Source: Novosphingobium huizhouense (GTDB lineage: Bacteria > Pseudomonadota > Alphaproteobacteria > Sphingomonadales > Sphingomonadaceae). Taken from it: DNA of 64,000 nucleotides. The translations under genes were made by a program, and so were the position numbers. Position 1 is the first letter of the stretch. Each line of letters opens with the position of its first letter. Positions 55,244 to 63,489 of the stretch are shown here, piece after piece. The stretch is taken from NCBI RefSeq assembly GCF_020179475.1, contig NZ_JAILXZ010000001.1, positions 1 through 64,000 on the forward strand, written 5' to 3'. Below the pieces are notes generated by a model. The model ran no database searches and had not been told where the DNA came from. It was given only the letters and a program-made list of their open reading frames with translations.

Positions 55244-56020
55244 CTACAAGCTCTGCCCGTCGTCCACCGTGATGTGCGAACCGGTCACGTATTCCGATGC
55301 GTCCGAGGCGAAGAACAGCATCGGGTCATCGAGCGCGCTGATGTCGGTCAGGCGGCGGCGCGGCCAGCTGGCGATCTGCTTGGCGCCGCCTTCGCTGTCG
55401 AACCATTCGCCGTCGATCTCGGTGCGGATGTAGCCCGGCTGCACGGTGTTGACGTTGATGCCCAGCCGCGCCCATTCGCGTGCGAACTGGCGGCCGAGGT
55501 GGACCACGCCGGCCTTGCTCGCGGCATAGGCGGCATCGCCCTGGCCGGTCATTTCGGCGGTGATCGATCCGGTCAGGATGATCCGCCCGCGCCGGCTTTC
55601 CTTCGATCCCGCCTTGATCATCCGCCGCGCGCCCTCGCGCGCGGTCAGCCAGACGCCGTTGAAGTTGGTGTCGACCACGCGGCGCATGGCGTCGGCCGGA
55701 AGATCGACCGAGCGCCCCGCCTCGGCAATACCGGCGTTGGCGACGACCACGTCAGGCGCGCCGAAGGTCCCTTCGGCGGCATCGAAGGCGGCGATGATCG
55801 AGGCTTCATCGGTCACATCCATCGACACGGCAAGGCAGCGCCCGCCCCCCGCCTCGATCTCGGCCGCAAGCGCCGCGATCCTATCGGCCCGCCGCGCGCC
55901 GATCACCACCGCCGCGCCCGCCGCGGCGAACAGACGCGCAAACCGCGCGCCAAGGCCCGACGACGCGCCCGTGATCAGCGCAACGCGGCCTTCGAGCGAA
56001 TAGCGGGGCTTGTCCATCAT
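55244..56020 (-). CDS. Short-chain dehydrogenase/reductase
   Basis: A 258-residue classical SDR. TGASSGLGARFARLFA is the cofactor loop, VVVANAGIAEAG and LTGSITAEMTGQGDAAYAASK hold the Ser and Tyr-x3-Lys site, and VTGSHITVDDGQSL is the usual C-terminus. The Arg-rich cofactor region GARRAD suggests a possible NADP preference. It starts about 20 bases from a perfect 7-bp palindrome (56042-56057). Substrate unknown. Confidence 0.9.
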   Translation of the reverse strand: MMDKPRYSLEGRVALITGASSGLGARFARLFAAAGAAVVIGARRADRIAALAAEIEAGGGRCLAVSMDVTDEASIIAAFDAAEGTFGAPDVVVANAGIAEAGRSVDLPADAMRRVVDTNFNGVWLTAREGARRMIKAGSKESRRGRIILTGSITAEMTGQGDAAYAASKAGVVHLGRQFAREWARLGINVNTVQPGYIRTEIDGEWFDSEGGAKQIASWPRRRLTDISALDDPMLFFASDASEYVTGSHITVDDGQSL

Positions 56021-56041
56021 CTCTCTCCCATCACCGAACGA

Positions 56042-56057
56042 TTAAGCGGGCGCTTAA
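56042..56057. promoter_or_regulatory. Perfect palindrome in the SDR promoter
   Basis: TTAAGCG-GG-CGCTTAA lies between the parC end and the SDR start. It is a compact, perfect operator-like dyad, most likely a repressor site (TetR-type operators often look like this). The two TTAA are 8 bases apart, so it is not a canonical CtrA box. Confidence 0.5.
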
Positions 56058-56079
56058 CAGACCTGTGAACAAGGTCGAG

Positions 56080-58365
56080 TCAGAACTTGTTGTCCCTCGG
56101 AAACCCGTTGGGTGGCAGCCGCCCGGCCGCACCGCGCGCCACCTTCCAAGGTAGCAGGTCCTTTTCCACCCGCACGCGCCCGCTCTCGCCGCCCATCGTC
56201 CAGATGAGGCCATCCTCAAACCTCAGCGTGACGAGGTCGGCCATCCCGCCATCCTTGTAGCGCTGCAGCGTCACGCCCTGCCCCTTGGCTAGGATCGGCA
56301 CTTCGGACAGGGCGAAGATCACCAGCTTGCGATTGTCGCCGATCACCGCCACGTGGTCGTGCTCGGGCGCGATTTCGCGCACGTGGGTCAGCCTGACCCC
56401 CGGCTTGGTCGAGACCACGCCGCGCCCCTTACGCGTTTCGGCGAGCAGTTCGTCCATCTCGGCGGTGAAGCCACGCCCGGTGTTGCTGGCGAGCAGCAGC
56501 TGGCCCTTGGCCTTCCACGGCAGGATGGCGACGATCTGCGCCTCGGGATCGATGTCGACCATCGTGCGGATCGGCTCGCCAAAGCCGCGCGCGCCGGGCA
56601 GCTTGTCGGCGCCCAGCGTGTAGAACCGCCCGTTGTCCGCCGCCACCAGCAGCTTGTCGGTGGTCTGCGCATGGAGCGCGAAGGCGGGGCCATCGCCTTC
56701 CTTGAACTTGAAGTCGCCATCGAGCGGCACGTGCCCCTTGGCCGCGCGGATCCAGCCCTTGGCGGACAGGATCACCGTCACCGGCTCCTTCTCGATCATC
56801 GCGTCCATGTTGAACTCGCGCGTCGGCGCGGCTTCGGCAATCGAGGTGCGACGGCGGCCGAGCGCGGTCTCCGGCCCGTATTCCTTGCGCAGCGCGTTCA
56901 GGTCGCGCTTCAGCCGCGTGCGCTGCCGCGCCGGACTGTCGAGCAGCTTTTCCAGCTCCTCCTTCTCGGCCAGCAGCTCGTCGCGCTCCTTGCGCAGCTC
57001 CATTTCCTCGAGCTTGCGCAAACTGCGCAGCCGCATGTTGAGGATCGCTTCGGCCTGCCGGTCGGTCAGGCCGAACTCGGCCATCATTACCGTCTTGGGC
57101 TCGTCCTCGGTGCGGATGATCTCGATGATCCGGTCAAGGTTGAGGTACGCGATGATGTAGCCTTCGAGCAGCTCCAGCCGCGCGGCGATCTTTTCCAGCC
57201 GGTGGCGCGACCGGCGCAGCAGGATGTCGATCTGGGCTATCACCCATTCCTGCAGCAGCAGCTTCAGCCCCAGGACGCCCGGCGTGCGGTGCGCGTCGAG
57301 CACGTTGAGGTTCAATCCGAACCGCGTCTCGAGGTCGGTCAGCCGATAGAGCGATTCCTTGAGCAGTTCGGGATCGACGTTGCGGCTCTTCGGCACCAGC
57401 ACGATCCGGATCGCCTCGTCCGATTCATCGCGCACGTCCTCCAGAATCGGCAGCTTCTTGTCGGCGATCAGCGCGGCGATCTGCTCGATCAGCTTGCTCT
57501 TCTGCACCATGTACGGGATCTCGCTGACGACGAGCTGCCATTGCCCGCTGCCCAGCTTTTCGATGCCCGTGTCTTCCCAGGCGCCGTCTTCTCCCTTGCC
57601 GGTCGAGAACCGCCCGCGCACCCGGATCGAGCCGCGCCCGCTTTCATAGGCGGCGGAAATCACCGCCGGGCTGTCCACCACCACGCCGCCGGTCGGAAAG
57701 TCGGGCCCATGGAACACCTCCATCAGCTGGGCATGCTCGACCGCCGGATTTTCGATCAGCAGGAGCGTCGCATCGACGATCTCGGTCACGTTGTGGCTGG
57801 GGATGTTGGTCGCCATTCCGACCGCGATCCCGCTCGCCCCGTTGGCGAGCAGATTGGGGAACAGCCCCGGGAATATTTCGGGCTCCTCGTCCTCGCCGTT
57901 GTAGGTCGGAACGAAGGCGACGGTGCCTTCGTCGAGCCCCGCCATCAGCAGCATCGCGGTGCGGGTCAGCCGCGCTTCGGTGTAGCGGTAGGCCGCGGCG
58001 TTATCGCCATCGACGTTGCCGAAGTTGCCCTGCCCCTCGACCAGCGGGTAGCGCAGCGACCAGTCCTGGGCGAGGCGCACCATCGCGTCGTAGACCGAGG
58101 CATCGCCGTGCGGGTGGTACTTGCCGATCACGTCGCCCACCACGCGCGCCGATTTCTTGAACGCATCGGTGGGGTTGAGCTTCAATTGCCGCATCGCCCA
58201 GAGCAGGCGGCGGTGCACCGGCTTCAGCCCGTCGCGCAGGTCGGGCAGCGAGCGCGCGGTGATCGTCGAGAGCGCGTAGACGAGGTAGCGCTCCGACAGC
58301 GCGGAATCGAACGGCGCATCAACGATCGCATCGAAGGGATCGGGCTCGGACGTGGTGCTGGGCAT
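56080..58365 (-). CDS. parC: DNA topoisomerase IV subunit A
   Basis: A 761-residue type IIA topoisomerase that decatenates daughter chromosomes with Par[21 protein letters not shown] opens the winged-helix domain, and the active-site tyrosine lies in [10 protein letters not shown] (Tyr128). A beta-propeller C-terminal domain is present but short, which separates it from GyrA. In the quinolone-resistance region [16 protein letters not shown], Ala89 occupies the Ser80 position of the E. coli protein by alignment to HPHGD. Length and CTD fit ParC rather than GyrA. Confidence 0.92.
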   Translation of the reverse strand: MPSTTSEPDPFDAIVDAPFDSALSERYLVYALSTITARSLPDLRDGLKPVHRRLLWAMRQLKLNPTDAFKKSARVVGDVIGKYHPHGDASVYDAMVRLAQDWSLRYPLVEGQGNFGNVDGDNAAAYRYTEARLTRTAMLLMAGLDEGTVAFVPTYNGEDEEPEIFPGLFPNLLANGASGIAVGMATNIPSHNVTEIVDATLLLIENPAVEHAQLMEVFHGPDFPTGGVVVDSPAVISAAYESGRGSIRVRGRFSTGKGEDGAWEDTGIEKLGSGQWQLVVSEIPYMVQKSKLIEQIAALIADKKLPILEDVRDESDEAIRIVLVPKSRNVDPELLKESLYRLTDLETRFGLNLNVLDAHRTPGVLGLKLLLQEWVIAQIDILLRRSRHRLEKIAARLELLEGYIIAYLNLDRIIEIIRTEDEPKTVMMAEFGLTDRQAEAILNMRLRSLRKLEEMELRKERDELLAEKEELEKLLDSPARQRTRLKRDLNALRKEYGPETALGRRRTSIAEAAPTREFNMDAMIEKEPVTVILSAKGWIRAAKGHVPLDGDFKFKEGDGPAFALHAQTTDKLLVAADNGRFYTLGADKLPGARGFGEPIRTMVDIDPEAQIVAILPWKAKGQLLLASNTGRGFTAEMDELLAETRKGRGVVSTKPGVRLTHVREIAPEHDHVAVIGDNRKLVIFALSEVPILAKGQGVTLQRYKDGGMADLVTLRFEDGLIWTMGGESGRVRVEKDLLPWKVARGAAGRLPPNGFPRDNKF

Positions 58366-58543
58366 AGGCGATCCTTCCTAGAGCCATTTCGGGCGCGATG
58401 AAATCACCCGTCGCCTCGGAATTCGCGCCGTATCAACAAGGCGGCGCGATGGGGCGTGGCCGCGCGAGGAACTGTCACGTTGCCTGCTCATTATGGCGGG
58501 GCGAATCCCCCTCCCCTCCCTTCCCCCCCCCGGAGTTTCCACC

Positions 58544-59140
58544 ATGGCCAAGCGCGTGCTCATCATCGCCACCGACGGCTTCGAGCAGTCGGAGCTGATC
58601 GAACCCAAGAAGCTGCTCGAGGCGGCCGGCTACCAGACCGTCGTCGCCAGCCCCAAGGTCGGCGAGATCAAGGGCTGGAACCACGGCGAATGGGGCCAGT
58701 CGGTCCCCGTCGACGCCGATCTCGACGATGTCTCCGCCGACGATTTCGACGCGCTCATGTTGCCCGGCGGGCAGATGAACCCCGACGTGCTGCGCATGGA
58801 CGAACGCGCGATCGCGCTGGTCGAGGAGTTCGACGACCTCGGCAAGCCGATCGCCGCGATTTGCCACGGCCCCTGGCTGCTGGTCGAGGCCGACATCGTA
58901 GACGGCCGCACCGTCACCGGCTGGCCCTCGATCCGCACCGACCTCGAGAACGCCGGCGCCGACGTGGTCGACGAGGAAGTCGCGATCGACGACAACCTCA
59001 TCACCAGCCGCAAGCCCGACGACATCCCCGCCTTCACCCAGGCCCTGATCGACGCGCTCGAAGCGCAGGAAGAAGACGAGGAAGACCTCGACGAGGACGA
59101 CGAGGACGAAGAGGAAGACGACGAAGTCGAAGAGCTCTGA
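58544..59140 (+). CDS. DJ-1/PfpI-family protein with acidic C-terminal tail
   Basis: A 198-residue glutamine amidotransferase-like protein. KRVLIIATDGFEQSELIEPKKLLEAAGYQTVVASPK is the conserved beginning, LMLPGGQMNPD follows, and AICHGPWLLVEA has the reactive cysteine of the class I GAT/PfpI site. Family members act as chaperones, deglycases or proteases. After residue about 170 it continues into an extremely acidic tail, about 25 residues almost entirely Asp/Glu. The start at 58544 has GGAG 8 bases upstream. Confidence 0.88.
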   Translation: MAKRVLIIATDGFEQSELIEPKKLLEAAGYQTVVASPKVGEIKGWNHGEWGQSVPVDADLDDVSADDFDALMLPGGQMNPDVLRMDERAIALVEEFDDLGKPIAAICHGPWLLVEADIVDGRTVTGWPSIRTDLENAGADVVDEEVAIDDNLITSRKPDDIPAFTQALIDALEAQEEDEEDLDEDDEDEEEDDEVEEL

Positions 59141-59161
59141 GCCCCCGCCTGCCCAACAGAT

Positions 59162-59310
59162 CCTCCCCGTTTTTGCGAAGCACAAACGGGGAGGGGGACC
59201 GCCCGCGAAGCGGGTGGTGGAGGGGCAAGCGAGGTGGAGGGCCAGGAAGCCCCTCCGTCAGCCTTTCAGGCTGCCACCTCCCCATTTGCACTGCGTGAGA
59301 ACGGGGAGGA
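59162..59310. repeat. Palindromic intergenic repeat unit
   Basis: A chain of hairpins. CCTCCCCGTTT and AAACGGGGAGG form a perfect 11-bp stem (59162-59194), and CCCGC-GAAG-CGGG follows near 59203. After a CCCCTCC-rich stretch, AGCC-TTTC-AGGCT and a final ACGGGGAGGA end the unit. This CCTCCCC/GGGGAGG arrangement is typical of sphingomonad intergenic repeats. It separates the DJ-1 gene from the ferredoxin gene and may terminate both. Confidence 0.7.
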
Positions 59311-59418
59311 CCCGGCGCCACAGGCGTGACTGGATACCTGTCGTCATCCTAGCGAAAGCTGAGAGCGCTGAACGCCCTCGCTTTATGCCCGCGCCCCAGC
59401 CCGGCGTCGCGCAGCCGC

Positions 59419-59751
59419 CTAACGGCCCTGCATGTCGCGCGCCTCTTCGGGCACGCGCACTTCGAGGCCGTCGAGCGCCTCGGTCAGTTCGATCTGGCAC
59501 GACAGGCGGCTGGTGCGGGTAACCCCGGCGGCGAGGTCGAGCATGTCCTCCTCGTCCTCGACTGCGGGCACGAGCCGGTCGAACCACTCGGCCGAGACGA
59601 TCACGTGGCAGGTCGAGCAGGCCATCTGCCCTTCGCACGTGCCTTCGAGCGGCAGCCCGGCGTTCTGGCCCAGCTCGAGCAGGCGCTGGCCTTCCGCGCC
59701 CTCGGCCTCGATGCGCGTGCCCTCGGCAGTAACGAACGTGACCCGAACCAT
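59419..59751 (-). CDS. Adrenodoxin-type [2Fe-2S] ferredoxin
   Basis: A 110-residue electron carrier. The cluster ligands lie in CEGQMACSTCHV and the fourth Cys in RLSCQIELTEAL, the vertebrate/ISC-type pattern (C-x5-C-x2-C...C). VTFVTAEGTRIEAEGAEGQRL is the fold start. The start at 59751 matches the family beginning; the reading frame continues 48 residues further upstream without similarity. It follows the cysteine desulfurase genes on the same strand by 4 bases, so it likely serves Fe-S cluster assembly or a linked oxygenase. Confidence 0.93.
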   Translation of the reverse strand: MVRVTFVTAEGTRIEAEGAEGQRLLELGQNAGLPLEGTCEGQMACSTCHVIVSAEWFDRLVPAVEDEEDMLDLAAGVTRTSRLSCQIELTEALDGLEVRVPEEARDMQGR

Positions 59752-59755
59752 CCGG

Positions 59756-60835
59756 CTAGACTCCTTGCGCCCGCACCGCAGCGTCGATCGCCGCGGCGGC
59801 CCGTTCCAGCTCCTCTTCCCCGGTATAGCGACCGAAGCCGATCCGGATCGCGTTTCTGGCATCCTTGTCCGACAAGCCGATCGCGCGCAAGACATGGCTG
59901 GGCCGGCCCGAGCCGCTGGCGCAGGCCGAGCCTGCGGAAATCGCCACGCTGCGACATTCGGACAACAGTCGCGCCACGTCGAGCCCCTCGCGCCGGATGT
60001 TGAGGTTGCCGTGCCAGCGCTGCCCCTCGCTGCCGTTCATCGTCCAGCCAGCGAAGAGCTGGCGCGCCTTCGTCCACAGCCGCTCCACGTGTTGTCCATC
60101 GCTTTCCCACCAGGTTTTGCACAGGGCAGCCGCGGCGCCGAACCCGGCGCAGAGCGCAGAGCTCAGCGTGCCCGAGCGCAAGCCGCCTTCCTGCCCGCCG
60201 CCGTGGATCAGCGGGAACAGCTCGACGCCATCGCGCACCCACAGCGCGCCCACGCCCTTGGGGCCGTAGAGCTTGTGCGCAGAGACCGCGATCAGGTCGG
60301 CGCCCTGCGGCGCGGCGAGCTTGCCCGCGCCCTGCACCGCATCGCACAGGAACAGCGCGCCCATCGCTCTCGCCCGTGCCGCGAGAGCTTCGACCGGCTG
60401 GATCGTGCCGATCTCGTTGTTGACCTGCATCACCGCGACCAGCTCGGTGCCCTCGGGGATCGCGACGTCCGCGGCGACCAGGCCCTCGCCGTCCACCGGC
60501 AGCAGCGCGGTCTCGGGATCGACGAAGCGCGCGGTGTCGAGCACCGCGGCGTGCTCGATCGCCGAGACCGCCAGCCGGGTGGCGTGCGAGCCCTGGATGG
60601 CGAGGTTGATCGCCTCGGTCGCGCCCGAGGTGAAGATCACGCGGCCTCCCGGCGGCAGCAGCGCGGCGACCTGCTCGCGCGCCACCTCGATCGCGGCGGC
60701 GGCGCCGCGCCCGGCGCGGTGCGCGCTGTGCGGGTTGGCGAACCCGGTCCCCTCCGCCCCGCCGAGCCAGGGCAGCATCGCCTCGCGCGCTTCGGGAGCG
60801 AGCGGCGTCGTCGCCTGGTAATCGAGGTAGATCAT
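59756..60835 (-). CDS. Cysteine desulfurase (IscS/NifS-like), copy 2
   Basis: A 359-residue PLP enzyme. YLDYQATTPLAPEAREAMLPW opens the protein, the PLP Lys lies in AVSAHKLYGPKGVGALW, and the catalytic Cys loop is SAGSACASGSGRPSHVL. It mobilises sulfur from cysteine for Fe-S or thiolation pathways. The start ATG overlaps the upstream paralogue's stop (ATGA at 60832-60835). Both copies have the complete Cys loop, so both may be active. Confidence 0.92.
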   Translation of the reverse strand: MIYLDYQATTPLAPEAREAMLPWLGGAEGTGFANPHSAHRAGRGAAAAIEVAREQVAALLPPGGRVIFTSGATEAINLAIQGSHATRLAVSAIEHAAVLDTARFVDPETALLPVDGEGLVAADVAIPEGTELVAVMQVNNEIGTIQPVEALAARARAMGALFLCDAVQGAGKLAAPQGADLIAVSAHKLYGPKGVGALWVRDGVELFPLIHGGGQEGGLRSGTLSSALCAGFGAAAALCKTWWESDGQHVERLWTKARQLFAGWTMNGSEGQRWHGNLNIRREGLDVARLLSECRSVAISAGSACASGSGRPSHVLRAIGLSDKDARNAIRIGFGRYTGEEELERAAAAIDAAVRAQGV

Positions 60836-61851
60836 GCCGCAATGCTCCGCCACGCCGCCACGAAGGCGTCGATCTCGGCCGCGGTCGTCTCGCGCCCGAT
60901 CGACACGCGGATCACTTCGCCAGCGCCCTCGAACCCCATCGCGGTCAACACATGGCTCGCTTTCAACGATCCCGACGAACAGGCGCTCCCCGCCGAAACG
61001 GCAAGGCCCATCCCGTCGAAGCGGATCAGCTGGGCGTTGGCCGAGCGACCCGGCATGCGATAGGCGCCGATGGTGGGCAGCCGCGGCGAGTATGCGGCAA
61101 CGACTTCACAACCGCTCTCAAGCAACTGTTGTTCAAGTCGTTTACGAAGTTTCGCAGCCTCTTCCATCCAGCCGTTCCCCGTCTCGAGCGCGGCGACCAT
61201 CGCCAGCACACCGGGCAGGTTCTCGGTGCCGGGGCGATAGCCGCGCTCTTGTCCGCCGGTCGGTTTCAGCATCGCCCAGTCCCGAACCAGCAGCGCGCCG
61301 ATCCCGATCGGCCCGCCGAACTTGTGCGCCGAGAGCGCGATCAGGTCGGCGTCCGGCAAGGCGATCTTGCCGCACCCTTGCGCGCAGTCGGCGAGCAGCC
61401 AGCCACCGCTGTCGCGCACCGCCGCGGCGATCGCATCCAGCGGCTGGATCACGCCGGTCTCGTTGTTGACCTGCTGCACCGCGACTAGCCCGCCGCCGCA
61501 CGCATCGATCTCGACGATGCCAGCGCTGTTCACGGCCAGCCGCGTCGCTTCGCCCGCCAGCCGGAGCACGGCTTCATGTTCTACCTGAGAAACCGCCGAC
61601 AGCGGCTTGACTGAGCGTGATATTGTCAGCGCCAGCGCCTCGCTCGCCCCGCTGGTGAACACCACCTCGCCCGGCCAGTCGAGCAGCGCCTTCAGCCGCG
61701 ACCGCGCCTCTTCCAGCGCCGCCCGCGCCGCCCGGCCCGTCTTGTGCGGGCTCGAGGGATTGGCCCAGATCCGGAAACCCTCTTCCATTGCCGCGTGGGC
61801 TTGCGGCAGCAGCGGGGTGGTGGCCGCGTAATCGAGGTAGATCGCCGGCAA
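60832..61851 (-). CDS. Cysteine desulfurase (NifS-like), copy 1
   Basis: A 339-residue PLP enzyme when read from the TTG at 61851, preceded by AAGGA; a GTG 33 bases upstream at 61884 is the alternative start. AIYLDYAATTPLLPQAHAAM opens the family fold, the PLP Lys is in ALSAHKFGGPIGIGALL, and the catalytic loop is SAGSACSSGSLKASHVL. It is only distantly similar to the adjacent copy, so the duplication is old. It is the first gene of a three-gene unit with copy 2 and the ferredoxin. No iscR, iscU or suf gene lies inside the window. Confidence 0.9.
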   Translation of the reverse strand: MPAIYLDYAATTPLLPQAHAAMEEGFRIWANPSSPHKTGRAARAALEEARSRLKALLDWPGEVVFTSGASEALALTISRSVKPLSAVSQVEHEAVLRLAGEATRLAVNSAGIVEIDACGGGLVAVQQVNNETGVIQPLDAIAAAVRDSGGWLLADCAQGCGKIALPDADLIALSAHKFGGPIGIGALLVRDWAMLKPTGGQERGYRPGTENLPGVLAMVAALETGNGWMEEAAKLRKRLEQQLLESGCEVVAAYSPRLPTIGAYRMPGRSANAQLIRFDGMGLAVSAGSACSSGSLKASHVLTAMGFEGAGEVIRVSIGRETTAAEIDAFVAAWRSIAA

Positions 61852-61974
61852 AAGGAATCCTTGCAAAAGTTGCTTTTGGGTCACGCGTTTCTATATAGCG
61901 GTTGCTTCATTTCCCAAGCCCCGGCGCTCCTGCCGCCGGCGTGGCTTTTCCAGCAAGGTTCACCAGGACACCCG

Positions 61975-62631
61975 ATGCCAGCCGTCATCTTCCCCGGTCC
62001 CGAAGGCCGCCTCGAAGGCCGTTTCCAGCCCGCCACCCGCCCCCGCGCTCCGGTCGCGATGATCCTCCACCCGCACCCCCAGGCGGGCGGCACGATGAAC
62101 GACCGGATCACCCAGGCGCTCTACAAGACCTTCGTCAACCGCGGCTTCGCCACCCTGCGCTTCAACTTCCGCGGCGTCGGCCGCAGCCAGGGCAGCTTCG
62201 ACAACGGCATCGGCGAGCTGTCGGACGCCGCCGCCGCGCTCGACTGGGTGCAGTCGATCCACCCCGAAGCCAGCACCACCTGGATCGCGGGCTATTCGTT
62301 CGGCGCGCTGATCGGCATGCAGCTGCTGATGCGCCGGCCGGAGATCCGCGGCTTCATCTCGATCGCGCCGCCGGCAAACATGTACGACTTCAGCTTCCTC
62401 GCGCCGTGCCCGGCCTCGGGCATCATCGTCCAGGGCTCGGCCGATACGGTGGTGACGCCCAACGCGGTGCAGAAGCTGGTCGACAAGCTGCGCACGCAGA
62501 AGCACATCACCATCCACCACGACGAAGTGCCGCGCGCCAACCACTTCTTTGAGAACGAGCTCGACGACATGATGCGCGCGGTCGACAACTACCTCGACAT
62601 GCGCCTCTCGCCCGACTGCCCGATCAAGTAA
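61975..62631 (+). CDS. Alpha/beta hydrolase (serine hydrolase, CocE/YitV-like)
   Basis: A 218-residue single-domain hydrolase. VAMILHPHPQAGGTM is the oxyanion-hole strand and WIAGYSFGALIGMQLLMR holds the nucleophilic Ser. GIIVQGSADTVVTP has the Asp, and VPRANHFFENELDDM the His. It is found in many alphaproteobacteria beside cysteine desulfurase genes. The substrate is unknown. It is divergent from the desulfurases and followed by a strong terminator. Confidence 0.87.
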   Translation: MPAVIFPGPEGRLEGRFQPATRPRAPVAMILHPHPQAGGTMNDRITQALYKTFVNRGFATLRFNFRGVGRSQGSFDNGIGELSDAAAALDWVQSIHPEASTTWIAGYSFGALIGMQLLMRRPEIRGFISIAPPANMYDFSFLAPCPASGIIVQGSADTVVTPNAVQKLVDKLRTQKHITIHHDEVPRANHFFENELDDMMRAVDNYLDMRLSPDCPIK

Positions 62632-62661
62632 TTGCGCCCACCTGGCGATGCGAACCAGAAG

Positions 62662-62687
62662 CGCCCGGCCTTGCCGCCGGGCGTTTT
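62662..62687 (+). terminator. Rho-independent terminator after the hydrolase gene
   Basis: CGCCCGGC-CTTGCC-GCCGGGCG followed by TTTT: an 8-bp GC stem with a T-run, 30 bases after the stop. It ends exactly where the small minus-strand gene's stop lies, so it may serve both directions. Confidence 0.85.
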
Positions 62688-62884
62688 CATTTGCCTGCCG
62701 CCTGCGCCAGCGTGGCGCCCCCGCTCATCGGCAGCGTCCAGATCACCAGGTTGCCAAGCATCACCGCGGCGAGCACCACCATCAGCCCCGGCCGCTGCCG
62801 CTCACCGCGGCGCCAGAGGAACGCAGCGCCCACCAGCAAGGCGATCGCGGCGAGCATCAGCAGCGAGAGAACGGCGTCGAGCAT
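62687..62884 (-). CDS. Small two-helix membrane protein
   Basis: A 65-residue protein with two hydrophobic helices, MLDAVLSLLMLAAIALLVGAAF (residues 1-22) and LMVVLAAVMLGNLVIW (about 35-50), separated by a short basic loop (WRRGERQRPG). It occurs near the hydrolase genes of related sphingomonads; the function is unknown. The start at 62884 is the first ATG that gives the typical length. Confidence 0.6.
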   Translation of the reverse strand: MLDAVLSLLMLAAIALLVGAAFLWRRGERQRPGLMVVLAAVMLGNLVIWTLPMSGGATLAQAAGK

Positions 62885-62981
62885 GCCGGTTGCGTTAGTC
62901 CGCTCGGCCGTCCCCGCGCAAGGCGGAACCGCGCGCCGCCCCCACCGGTTGCCTGTTGCAGACAACAGGAGCCTTCCCCTC

Positions 62982-63428
62982 GTGAGCATCTTCTCCAAGA
63001 TCATGGACGCCATCTCGTTCAAGGGCACCCGCGCCACCCAGACCGGGCAGCACCACGACGCGCCGGTCCAGCACAGCGCCCCGCCACCCTCCCCCGTCCC
63101 GTCCGCCGCCGGCGCCGCACCGCAGGCGGCTCCCGCCCCGGCCGTGCCGCCCGCCACCGCCGCCCCGGTGCTCAAGGACGTCGACGTCGAAGCCCAGCTT
63201 TCCCAGCTCGCACAGGGCAAGAACCTCAACTGGCAAAGCTCGATCGTCGATCTGATGAAGCTCGTCGGCATTGATTCGAGCCTCGACAACCGCAAGGAGC
63301 TGGCGCGCGAACTCGGCTACACCGGCGCGCTCGATGGCTCGGCCGAGATGAACATCTGGCTGCACAAGGCGACGATGCGCAAGCTTGCCGAAAACGGCGG
63401 CAAGGTTCCCGCCAGCATGACCGACTGA
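62982..63428 (+). CDS. DUF3597-family protein
   Basis: A 148-residue protein. SIFSKIMDAISFKGTRATQ opens it, a Pro/Ala-rich linker follows, and the conserved DUF3597 domain (VEAQLSQLAQGKNLNWQSSIVDLMKLVGIDSSLDNRKELARELGY, then DGSAEMNIWLHKATMRKLAENGGK) ends it. A structure in this family shows a small helical fold resembling a peptidoglycan-binding LysM-type protein; function is unproven. The start is a GTG with AGGAG about 10 bases upstream. Confidence 0.88.
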   Translation: MSIFSKIMDAISFKGTRATQTGQHHDAPVQHSAPPPSPVPSAAGAAPQAAPAPAVPPATAAPVLKDVDVEAQLSQLAQGKNLNWQSSIVDLMKLVGIDSSLDNRKELARELGYTGALDGSAEMNIWLHKATMRKLAENGGKVPASMTD

Positions 63429-63489
63429 TCGCACGGCGCGATTTGACAGCCCATTTGACACCGCGCGCGCGCCCCGACAGGGTGCGCGC

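Noticed and set aside
56042..56057. CtrA binding site
   Set aside because: The two TTAA boxes are 8 bases apart instead of the required 7; the symmetry is that of a repressor dyad.
56353..58401. A 682-residue plus-strand frame opposite parC
   Set aside because: Antisense shadow; no start context and no domain.
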